Part shown: positions 1 through 6,179 of the stretch, piece after piece | Layout: each line of letters starts with the position of its first letter | Position numbering within the stretch: the stretch's first letter is position 1 | Origin: Acidobacteriota bacterium | GTDB lineage: Bacteria > Acidobacteriota > Blastocatellia > Pyrinomonadales > Pyrinomonadaceae | NCBI GenBank assembly: GCA_024640445.1 | Contig: JAHEEZ010000132.1 | Span: 1-9,586, forward strand | Reading direction: 5' to 3' | Length of the DNA stretch: 9,586 nucleotides | Notes under the pieces: model-generated | The model's input: the letters and a program-made list of their open reading frames with translations, nothing else | Database searches by the model: none | What the model was told of the DNA's origin: nothing | Translations under genes and position numbers: made by a program

Positions 1-68
1 GTCGGTTTCAGGGAAGATGCAGGAGTCATCTCTTCACAGATGCTCTGCCAGGGACGGATTCGCTGCGG

Positions 69-662
69 CTATTGTGCTTCAAAAGTCAGTGCTGTTTCAA
101 CCGGATCTTCGTCTATTGCGTCAATCAGGCCAATCGAAAGTGCTTCGCGTGCATCGATCGTCCTTGCGGTCAGGAGCATTTCGAGCGCCCTCTTCTCGCC
201 GATCAGCCTTGGCAGAAATTGGGTTCCTCCCCAGCCGGTCATTATTCCGAGCTTCGGACCGGGATGCGCGAATTTTGATCGTTCGGAGGCGATCCGGTGA
301 CGGCAGGCGACCGCCAGGTCAAGAGCTCCGCCCATACAGTATCCGTCGACAGCAGCGATCACAGGCTTCTCTGAGCCATAGATCGAGAGCATCAGGTCCT
401 GTCCGCGCTTCCCGAATTCGCGAGCGGATGATGAGTCCAATGCGGCGACCTCCCGAATGTTGGCGCCTGCGGCAAATGTGTCTCCGGAGCCCGTGACGAC
501 GATACGCGCGACATCAGGGTCGGTCGATGAGATCGCCAGCGCCGCTTTCAATGCCTCCAGGGTTTCGACCGCAAGGGGATTCTTGATCTCGGGGCGAACA
601 AATCGAACGATGGCCGCGGTGCCGCGTTTCTCGATCGAGATTGGTTCGGCGGGATCATCCAT
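69..662 (-). CDS. Crotonase-fold (enoyl-CoA hydratase/isomerase-like) protein, short C-terminus
   Basis: A 197-aa member of the crotonase superfamily, which acts on acyl-CoA thioesters through an oxyanion hole. Visible landmarks are the first oxyanion segment AAGANI (residues 64-69), the second oxyanion loop MGGALDLA (110-117), and GWGGTQFLPRLIG (143-155). The two glutamates that serve as acid/base in classical hydratases are absent: the first position is Asp115 and the second is Gly135, in HPGPKLGI. Hydratase activity is therefore uncertain, and isomerase, decarboxylase or another activity is possible. I chose the ATG at 662 because upstream in-frame starts run into the cupin gene. The family is usually about 255-260 aa; this one stops at TAG (69-71) soon after GLIDAID, so the C-terminal helices are missing. 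Reading two bases further on gives AAANPSLAEHL, which resembles the normal continuation, so a frameshift is possible. Last gene of the minus-strand operon, 22 nt after the cupin. Family assignment is firm; function is not. Confidence 0.85.
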   Translation of the reverse strand: MDDPAEPISIEKRGTAAIVRFVRPEIKNPLAVETLEALKAALAISSTDPDVARIVVTGSGDTFAAGANIREVAALDSSSAREFGKRGQDLMLSIYGSEKPVIAAVDGYCMGGALDLAVACRHRIASERSKFAHPGPKLGIMTGWGGTQFLPRLIGEKRALEMLLTARTIDAREALSIGLIDAIDEDPVETALTFEAQ

Positions 663-684
663 AATTTTCGGAACTAAAGAAGGT

Positions 685-1002
685 CTAGAACAAGACCGCC
701 CAGGTGGCGAAGTCCTCGGTGAACTCGGTGAAGTTGTGATTGGTGCCCGCGGGAACGTAAAACGCATCGCCAGGGGCAAAAGCGAACGCGTTTCCGTCGA
801 TGACTAGTTTTCCGGTCCCACGAATTACGAAATAGAACTCGTCCTGATCGTGGACGGTCTGGTAATCGGTGCCGCGCGGAGAGAAAAAGATCAGCTTGAC
901 GCCTTCTTTTTCAAATGGCTCGAGATCCCAGACTCCTTCCTTCCACTTGCCGGTTGCCGGAAGCGGAAGCTTTTTCATCAGTTCTTCTGGTGTGAATCTC
1001 AT
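685..1002 (-). CDS. Small single-domain cupin protein
   Basis: A 105-aa single cupin barrel. The first conserved cupin motif is seen as H51-D-Q53-D-E55 followed by FYFVIRGTG. The second is GDAFYVPAGTNHNF, with His89. H51, Q53, E55 and H89 are the likely metal ligands; Gln replaces the more common second His. There is no signal peptide or second domain, so it is probably a cytoplasmic metal-binding enzyme or sensor. Substrate cannot be read from the sequence, since small cupins include isomerases, dioxygenases and ligand-binding proteins. The ATG at 1002 gives a normal-length N-terminus. The gene sits 20 nt after the acyl-CoA carboxylase stop and 22 nt before the crotonase start, so it is very likely co-transcribed with both. 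Confidence 0.88.
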   Translation of the reverse strand: MRFTPEELMKKLPLPATGKWKEGVWDLEPFEKEGVKLIFFSPRGTDYQTVHDQDEFYFVIRGTGKLVIDGNAFAFAPGDAFYVPAGTNHNFTEFTEDFATWAVLF

Positions 1003-1022
1003 ATTCTCAGGTGACTTTCGCT

Positions 1023-2642
1023 CTATTCGATGGGAGGAAGAACGAACGGGCCGAGATGTGGTTTATTGGTGCTGATCGCGGTCTTAAGACCAATCTCCAA
1101 GGCATTCCGAATGTCTTCGGGAGTAACGATCGCATCCACAAATCCCCGGGCCGCGGCGTATTTCGCGTCAAGTTCCCTTTCGTAAGTTTCGCGGACCTTT
1201 GCCATTTCTTCCAGCATGTCCGCATCGGGTTCCTTGCCCTCGCTCTTCAAACGCTCAAGCAAGGTGCCGAAGATCGCCTGCACCGCCGAATCACCCTCCA
1301 TCACGCCCATTCTTCCGGTCGGAAGGCTGAATATGAAGTCCGGATCAAAGCCCTGTCCCGCCATCGCGTAGTATCCGGCCCCGGACGCGTGGTTCAGGGT
1401 CAAAACGAGCTTCGGAACCGTCGCCGTCGCCATTGCTTCCACGAAACGCGCGCCGGCGCGGATGATGCCCGAATGTTCGGCTTCCGCGCCGACCATGAAT
1501 CCTGAAACGTCCTGGACAAAAAGGATCGGCGTACCGTGGCGGTTGCAGTTCTCGATAAAATACGCGGTCTTTTCTGCTGATTCGGTGTACACGATGCCGC
1601 CTATCTTCGGAGGCTTTTCCTTTCGCGTGATCATTCCACGGTGGTTTGCGATTATCCCTGTATGGATCCCCCGGATCCTTGCCGTTCCACAGATCATCTC
1701 CTTCGCGTAATCAGCCTGGAACTCGTCAATTTCTCCCCCGTCGAGAATGCACTTCAGCACGGCGCGTATGTCGTACGGCTGCCGGTGGTCGCCCGGAATG
1801 AGTTCGTACAGTTCCTTTGCTTCAAGACCGGCTTTTGCGGGCTCAACGACCGACACATTCGCACGCTGAGTCGGCGGGAGTTCCTCAACAAGCTCGCGGA
1901 TCTTCGCGATGCATTCTTCTTCGTTCGCCGTACGGTAATGGGCCACGCCGGAGACTGCGTTGTGAGTCATAGCGCCCCCAAGCGTCTCATTGTCAATGGT
2001 TTGCCCGGTCGCTCCCTTCACGAGGTTAGCGCCTCCGAGTCCCATGAACGAAGTGCCTTCTACCATCAGGATCACGTCCGAAAGCGCGGGCAGATATGCC
2101 CCGCCGGCGACGCACATACCCATAACGGCGGAGATCTGCGGCACCTTCAGGTACCGGCGCATTATCGAGTTGTAGTAGAAGATCCTTGCGGCTCCGTACT
2201 GGCCCGGGAAAACACCGCCCTGGTACGGGAGATTCACGCCCGCCGAGTCGACAAGATAGATGATCGGCACTCGGCAGCGCATCGCGATCTCCTGCGCCCG
2301 AAGGATCTTCTTTATCGTCTCCGGGTACCAGGCTCCGGCCTTAATAGTCGCGTCGTTCGCGACCACTACGCATTCCCTTCCGTTCACGCGGCCCACCGAA
2401 GTAACCACCGCCGCCGCGGGCGCACGGCCTTCATATTCGTCGTACGCGACGAACAGACCTATCTCCTGGGAATATGAATCTTCGTCAAACAACAGGGCAA
2501 CACGTTCGCGGGCCGTGAGCTTCCCTTTTGCGTGGATCTTTTCGATCTTGTCCACGCCGCCGCCCAGGTGGAGTTTGCGCTCGATCCGCCTGAATTCCTC
2601 GGTAAGTTCCGAAAGCCTTGTTGTCTGCTCCTCTAACTTCAT
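1023..2642 (-). CDS. Acyl-CoA carboxylase, carboxyltransferase (beta) subunit
   Basis: A 539-aa carboxyltransferase of the propionyl-/methylcrotonyl-CoA carboxylase beta family. It transfers the carboxyl group from carboxybiotin to an acyl-CoA. Both crotonase-like halves are present. The N-terminal half carries LVDSAGVNLPYQGG (130-143) and the glycine-rich oxyanion segment CVAGGAYLPALSD (177-189). The C-terminal half carries VQDVSGFMVGAEAEHSG (376-392) and NHASGAGYYAMAG (417-429). VDSAGVNLPYQ resembles methylcrotonyl-CoA carboxylase beta (compare DSAGANLPYQ), but the substrate is unproven. A TTG lies one codon upstream at 2645; I prefer the ATG at 2642, whose A is also the last base of the preceding TGA stop (TGATG overlap), which indicates translational coupling. 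Length is normal for the family. The biotin carboxylase/biotin carrier subunit is not in the window. A downstream crotonase fits an acyl-CoA degradation cluster. Confidence 0.95.
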   Translation of the reverse strand: MKLEEQTTRLSELTEEFRRIERKLHLGGGVDKIEKIHAKGKLTARERVALLFDEDSYSQEIGLFVAYDEYEGRAPAAAVVTSVGRVNGRECVVVANDATIKAGAWYPETIKKILRAQEIAMRCRVPIIYLVDSAGVNLPYQGGVFPGQYGAARIFYYNSIMRRYLKVPQISAVMGMCVAGGAYLPALSDVILMVEGTSFMGLGGANLVKGATGQTIDNETLGGAMTHNAVSGVAHYRTANEEECIAKIRELVEELPPTQRANVSVVEPAKAGLEAKELYELIPGDHRQPYDIRAVLKCILDGGEIDEFQADYAKEMICGTARIRGIHTGIIANHRGMITRKEKPPKIGGIVYTESAEKTAYFIENCNRHGTPILFVQDVSGFMVGAEAEHSGIIRAGARFVEAMATATVPKLVLTLNHASGAGYYAMAGQGFDPDFIFSLPTGRMGVMEGDSAVQAIFGTLLERLKSEGKEPDADMLEEMAKVRETYERELDAKYAAARGFVDAIVTPEDIRNALEIGLKTAISTNKPHLGPFVLPPIE

Positions 2643-4105
2643 CAAGAATCCTGTTTTCTGCCTCTCAGAATGATCGTCGGCACCATCCCGCCGCCGCTAG
2701 TCACGTTTGCGAGTTCCGACGTCGAAAGCCTTGTAAATGCCGATCCGACGATCCCGTTAAAGAGCATCGGGTCGAGATCGACCAGCGAGTTGGTCATGTG
2801 GACGTTCCCTTCTTCGTCTATGTACGGGAAGACCTCTTTCGCCGTCTTCACCCTTTCCTGCACAAGATAATCGCCGTTCTCAAGTGCCTTGGAGATTGCC
2901 TCATCCCATTCATCGTCGGAAGAGATCCAGCCAATGTAGATCCCGTGTCCTCCATAATCGTCGTTTGGTTTTAGCGCAAGCTTGTCCTTGTGCGTCCGCG
3001 TCCATTCCAGAAGATCTATCTCTTCATCGTAGTACTTCGTCTTCACATCCTTGAAATTTCGTGTCCAGGGAATGTGGTCTCGGATCGCCTGAAGTTCGGC
3101 CTCATCAAACAGGTAAGAGTATTTCTCGTCGGTAAGAACTGAAAATACCGCCTTTTTGTGGACTAGTTTCGCGCGGAAGCTGTTCGCCATACACACCGCG
3201 CCCGCCCGGAATGCGTCAAGCAATGCGGGGTACTCATCGATTATCGGGAGATATTCGTTGACCAGGAGACGCCTGTAAACCAGGTCTATCTTCGTTTCAC
3301 CGAAGTAGAGTCCACCGTCCCGGAAAACCAGTTCGTCTGGCGAACAGATCACGGAAGGCGTGCCGTGCCTTTCAAAATAGTCCTTGCAAAGCTCGAACTC
3401 CTTCTGGGTTGGAAGACCTTTCAGATCGACGATCCCTATCGTCGGAGATTCTTCGTAATCGCCGCCCGAGTATTCCCTGTAACAGCTCAATAGGGTTTCT
3501 AGCAGTTTCGAACGGCCTTCGAGTCCGACAAGTTCGTAACGTTCGGCGAATTTCTTCATCACCGGAAGGCCGAAGAAGATGTCGCGCGCGGAATCGGAGT
3601 ACGCAATGCCCGCGGGGCTTTCTCCGTTGAGTTCGACGTAGGAATAAGAGTCTTCCGTCAAAAACGAATCAAGCCTTGCCGTCGGCGAGACCTGGACGTA
3701 TCCCGGATCGATCGCGATCAACTCCTTCTCGATCTCGGTCATACCGAGCTCGTCCAGCAGCTCCTCAGATCCGATCGCAGCGTCCTTCACCTTCTGGAGC
3801 GCGTCCCAGATCGTTTCGCCGATCCGCGATACACGTTCCCAGTCAGCTTCGAGGACAAAATGCGGCCGCAGATACGGGCACAGTTTTCTTCCGCCAAAGA
3901 TCAGCCGCGCCTCGTCCAGCCGAGCCTCAAGTTCTTCGAGAGATGCCTTCTTCAGGTCTTCGTCCTCGAGCAGAGAATTGTAATAGCCGATCGCTTCTTT
4001 TAACACCGTGTGCGCTACCTGCCTGTAATAATTGGACTTATCAGAGTTTGAACTCGTATCTCGCGACCCTGTAAGGTTCCCGTTCCTTGAAACTGTGAAA
4101 GACAA
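2642..4105 (-). CDS. Circularly permuted ATP-grasp-like protein of unknown function
   Basis: A 487-aa protein resembling the circularly permuted ATP-grasp / glutathionylspermidine-synthase-like families. Supporting segments are VELNGESPAGIAYSD (157-171), DLVYRRLLVNEYL (274-286), the nucleotide-binding-like strand and loop LALKPNDDYGGHGIYIGW (376-393), YLVQERV (413-419), and the C-terminal NVTSGGGMVPT (467-477). Enzymes of this fold join a carboxylate to an amine or thiol using ATP; the substrate here is unknown. No signal peptide or membrane segment is seen. The start is uncertain. The TTG at 4105 gives a 65-nt overlap with the GNAT gene and 24 polar, low-complexity residues before SNYYRQVAHTVLKEAIGYY. 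A GTG at 4006 would remove that overlap but also the N-terminal helix. The gene is coupled to the downstream carboxylase by a TGATG junction. Family call moderate, function unknown. Confidence 0.82.
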   Translation of the reverse strand: MSFTVSRNGNLTGSRDTSSNSDKSNYYRQVAHTVLKEAIGYYNSLLEDEDLKKASLEELEARLDEARLIFGGRKLCPYLRPHFVLEADWERVSRIGETIWDALQKVKDAAIGSEELLDELGMTEIEKELIAIDPGYVQVSPTARLDSFLTEDSYSYVELNGESPAGIAYSDSARDIFFGLPVMKKFAERYELVGLEGRSKLLETLLSCYREYSGGDYEESPTIGIVDLKGLPTQKEFELCKDYFERHGTPSVICSPDELVFRDGGLYFGETKIDLVYRRLLVNEYLPIIDEYPALLDAFRAGAVCMANSFRAKLVHKKAVFSVLTDEKYSYLFDEAELQAIRDHIPWTRNFKDVKTKYYDEEIDLLEWTRTHKDKLALKPNDDYGGHGIYIGWISSDDEWDEAISKALENGDYLVQERVKTAKEVFPYIDEEGNVHMTNSLVDLDPMLFNGIVGSAFTRLSTSELANVTSGGGMVPTIILRGRKQDS

Positions 4106-4538
4106 AGCCTTGCCTTTCGTACACCGAACGAAGTTTGGGCCTGTCGGCGCAATCGAGCCTCAGATACTTTCTTCCGATCTCCCTCGCCTCGTTCTTGGCA
4201 TTCGCCATCATTGCGCTCGAGATCCCGAGCCTGCCGAACTCTCGCCTAACTGCGACTCTGTGGATGAACGCGGAGTCTTCGTGCGGAACGTCGTTCCAGT
4301 ATTCAAGATCCTCGGTCTGAAATCTGTAGCAGCCGGCGGGCACTTTGCTGCTTAACGCGATCCGGTACATTCCGTCCGCAACCTCTCCGGCAACTGCGTC
4401 CACATCAAGTTCGTCGCACTCCCAGAGCTTTTCGCCTTTCGAGATCAGCCATTCCGCGGCCTCCCTGAGTATCGAGGAGATCAACTCAGCATCATCTGCC
4501 GTCGCGATTATGATCTCAATTTCGGATTCGGCAGGCAT
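4041..4538 (-). CDS. GNAT-family N-acetyltransferase
   Basis: A 165-aa single-domain GNAT protein, expected to move an acetyl group from acetyl-CoA to an amine. The N-terminal strand IEIIIATADDAELISSILREA is typical of the fold. The acetyl-CoA-binding motif A lies in FIHRVAVRREFGRLGISSAM, with the pyrophosphate loop RREFGRLGIS. It is followed by the strand YLRLDCAD and the C-terminal SVYERQGFVFH, where the conserved Tyr is the usual general-acid candidate. The acceptor substrate cannot be predicted. I chose the ATG at 4538 (an in-frame GTG lies at 4565) because AGAAGGA just upstream is a good ribosome-binding site. It begins 7 nt after the stop of the upstream unknown gene and is followed by the ATP-grasp-like gene, so it belongs to the same transcript. 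Pairing with an ATP-grasp enzyme hints at modification of a shared metabolite or peptide, but that is inference. Confidence 0.9.
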   Translation of the reverse strand: MPAESEIEIIIATADDAELISSILREAAEWLISKGEKLWECDELDVDAVAGEVADGMYRIALSSKVPAGCYRFQTEDLEYWNDVPHEDSAFIHRVAVRREFGRLGISSAMMANAKNEAREIGRKYLRLDCADRPKLRSVYERQGFVFHSFKEREPYRVARYEFKL

Positions 4539-4545
4539 TTTCCTT

Positions 4546-5127
4546 CTATTTATTCTTGGCCGCACGCTTATTCAGCCATTTGACCCATCGCTCCATGAAA
4601 GGGCGAAGAGGCTTGAACAACCTGCCGCGAATTGTCTTCTCGGATTCCTTCTCACTCCACTTGCGAAGATTCTTCTCCGCGTACTGCCGTATCTGCGGTT
4701 CCAGATTCTGCTTCTTGACCGAATGCTTCATCGTCAGGAAGTAATGCTGGCCGACAAGAGAAAAAACCAGTCCGGCAAGATTGCTCTTGAACGAGGTCTT
4801 CGCCATATACCGCTTGAAGAAGCTTTCGGTCGGCTGAAGAAGCGCGCCGACGGACACCTCCATCCAGGGCGACTTGTTCTGCATTTTGGGGTGATATAGT
4901 CCCGGCAGATCGCCAGTGATCTTGACCTTGACGTCCTTCAGACGCGGATCGTCGATGAAATCAACGAGCCGGATCCTCTCGAGCCCACGAATGTGCTCTA
5001 CCGGAAGAAAACCGATGATCCTCTGAATGTTTTCCTCGGTCTTCTTAGGGAGGTCGATCGTCGATTTGTTCTCGATCTTGAGCTGGACCGTGCCGGTCGG
5101 TTTCTTGCCTGCTACCTGAATTGCCAT
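4546..5127 (-). CDS. Unrecognised protein, possible zincin-like relic
   Basis: A 193-aa soluble, strongly basic protein whose family I do not recognise. The N-terminal half is probably mixed alpha/beta (FLPVEHIRGLERIRLVDFID, 40-59). The middle holds GLYHPK (76-81) and MEVSVGALLQPT (89-100). The helical C-terminal half ends in a Lys/Arg-rich tail. The segment LVFSLVGQHYFLTMKHSVKK (120-139) followed by EPQIRQYAEKNLRKW (143-157) is laid out like the active-site helix of small metallopeptidases (HExxHH plus a downstream acidic helix), but S123-L-V-G-Q127 occupies the place of HExxH. If related, it has lost zinc binding. I chose the ATG at 5127; the open frame continues to 5352 and an ATG at 5247 is possible, but it would run into the promoter region shared with lpxC. 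First gene of the six-gene minus-strand operon. Real gene likely, function unknown. Confidence 0.75.
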   Translation of the reverse strand: MAIQVAGKKPTGTVQLKIENKSTIDLPKKTEENIQRIIGFLPVEHIRGLERIRLVDFIDDPRLKDVKVKITGDLPGLYHPKMQNKSPWMEVSVGALLQPTESFFKRYMAKTSFKSNLAGLVFSLVGQHYFLTMKHSVKKQNLEPQIRQYAEKNLRKWSEKESEKTIRGRLFKPLRPFMERWVKWLNKRAAKNK

Positions 5128-5295
5128 AAATGATTCCGTGCGATCTTCCAAATTCGCCGACTGATCGTCTGAAATTCGCAACACAGACCACACGGTCTGT
5201 TGCGGATCATCCACGGCTGAAAATCGCAAAGTACCAATATAAAGCATTTGAAGCCTTTTATTAAGCGGCACGGGCGTTGCACAGGGAAATAAGTA
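5128..5295. promoter_or_regulatory. Divergent intergenic region between the operon and lpxC
   Basis: This 168-bp gap separates the minus-strand operon from plus-strand lpxC and must hold start signals for both. A strong inverted repeat lies at 5177-5204 (listed separately). TATAAA at 5238-5243 is a possible -10 element toward lpxC, but no good -35 is seen at the usual distance, so I do not define a promoter. AGGGA at about 5283-5287 is the lpxC ribosome-binding site. Confidence 0.45.
5177..5204. repeat. Inverted repeat in divergent promoter region
   Basis: Left arm CGCAACA-CA-GACC (5177-5189) pairs with right arm GGTC-TGTTGCG (5194-5204) across the loop ACAC. This gives 11 base pairs with a single 2-nt bulge. 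It lies 50 bp upstream of the 5127 start and 91 bp upstream of lpxC. It could be an operator for a dimeric regulator or a hairpin in a leader transcript. There is no U-tract, so it is not an obvious terminator. Confidence 0.5.
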
Positions 5296-6147
5296 ATGGA
5301 GAAGCAGAAAACCTTTGCGGGGCCGGTCGAAACCCGCGGCATAGGCCTTCATACCGGCGTCGATGTTAACCTGAAACTAAGACCGGCGCCGGAGAACACA
5401 GGCTACATATTCGTCCGCACGGACCTCGATAATTTCGAGATCCCTGCCTCCGCTGAATACATTTCGCGATGCAGTTACGCGACCACGCTGCTGCGAAACG
5501 GCGTGATGCTCTCAACCTGCGAGCACCTTCTTTCGGCATTGAGCGGCGCAGGCATCGACAATTGCTTCATAGACCTCGACAACATCGAAGTGCCGATCCT
5601 CGACGGTTCTTCCGAAGATTTTATCGGACTGATCGAAAAAGCGGGCGTTAAGGAACAGGACGCCCCGCGCAGGTATTTCAGGATCAAGGAAAAGGTGGCA
5701 TTCGAAGACGGGGACCGGAAGATGTCGGTTGAGCCTTCGGAGCGGTACGAGATCGAATGTCTTATAGATTTCCCTCACCCTTTCATCAACACGCAGACCT
5801 ACCACTTCGTTTTCGAAAACGGTTCGTTTATGAAAGAGATCGCTTCAGCGCGGACGTTTGGATTTACGCAGGAAATAGAAATGCTCCGAAAGGCGAACCT
5901 CGCCCGCGGAGGGTCGCTCGAAAACGCGATCGTGCTCACGCCGGAGGGGATGCTCAACGAACAGCCCTTGAGGTTTAAGGACGAATTCGTCCGACACAAG
6001 ATACTGGACATCATCGGAGATTTCGCGCTGCTTGGAATGCCTCTGAAAGGAAAGATCAAGGCAGAAAAGAGCGGCCATTCGATCCACGCCAGCCTTATGA
6101 GCAAACTGCTCAAGACGGAAGGCGCGTGGGAGATCATCGACCATTGA
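5296..6147 (+). CDS. lpxC: UDP-3-O-acyl-N-acetylglucosamine deacetylase LpxC
   Basis: A 283-aa zinc-dependent deacetylase that removes the N-acetyl group from UDP-3-O-acyl-GlcNAc, the committed step of lipid A synthesis in the cytoplasm. The zinc ligands are visible: His77 in STCEHLLSALSG, and His234 and Asp238 in RHKILDIIGD. The catalytic base Glu76 precedes His77, and His261 in SGHSIHAS matches the E. coli catalytic His265. ASARTFGF (183-190) and LARGGSLENAIVL are also typical. Length is close to the E. coli enzyme (305 aa). The ATG at 5296 follows AGGGA by a normal spacing. The gene stands alone here rather than beside fabZ or lpxA. The last codons overlap a 7-bp tandem repeat that supplies the stop. 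It implies an outer membrane with lipid A. Confidence 0.97.
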   Translation: MEKQKTFAGPVETRGIGLHTGVDVNLKLRPAPENTGYIFVRTDLDNFEIPASAEYISRCSYATTLLRNGVMLSTCEHLLSALSGAGIDNCFIDLDNIEVPILDGSSEDFIGLIEKAGVKEQDAPRRYFRIKEKVAFEDGDRKMSVEPSERYEIECLIDFPHPFINTQTYHFVFENGSFMKEIASARTFGFTQEIEMLRKANLARGGSLENAIVLTPEGMLNEQPLRFKDEFVRHKILDIIGDFALLGMPLKGKIKAEKSGHSIHASLMSKLLKTEGAWEIIDH

Positions 6148-6168
6148 CCATTGACCATTGGTCATTGG
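6139..6168. repeat. 7-bp tandem repeat and hairpin between lpxC and gnd
   Basis: Three exact copies of GACCATT (6139-6159) are followed by a diverged copy, GGTCATT (6160-6166). The first copies encode the final Asp-His of LpxC and its TGA stop. The last copies create an inverted repeat at 6148-6168: CCATTGACCA, a central T, then TGGTCATTGG, with one T-T mismatch. As it lies between convergent genes it might act as a two-way terminator, but it is not followed by a T-run on either strand. Confidence 0.55.
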
Positions 6169-6179
6169 GCGATGAACGC

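Noticed and set aside
1..29. Partial minus-strand gene starting at 29
   Set aside because: Only about nine codons are visible, so it is mentioned as a possibility in the findings rather than annotated as a gene.
1641..2477. Long plus-strand open frame (278 codons) opposite the acyl-CoA carboxylase gene
   Set aside because: It is antisense to a clearly conserved protein, has His/Arg-rich composition typical of a shadow frame, and shows no recognisable domain.
5128..5352. N-terminal extension of the 193-aa unknown protein into the lpxC gene
   Set aside because: It would overlap the lpxC start and ribosome-binding site and consume the whole divergent promoter region; the extension has no domain-like character.
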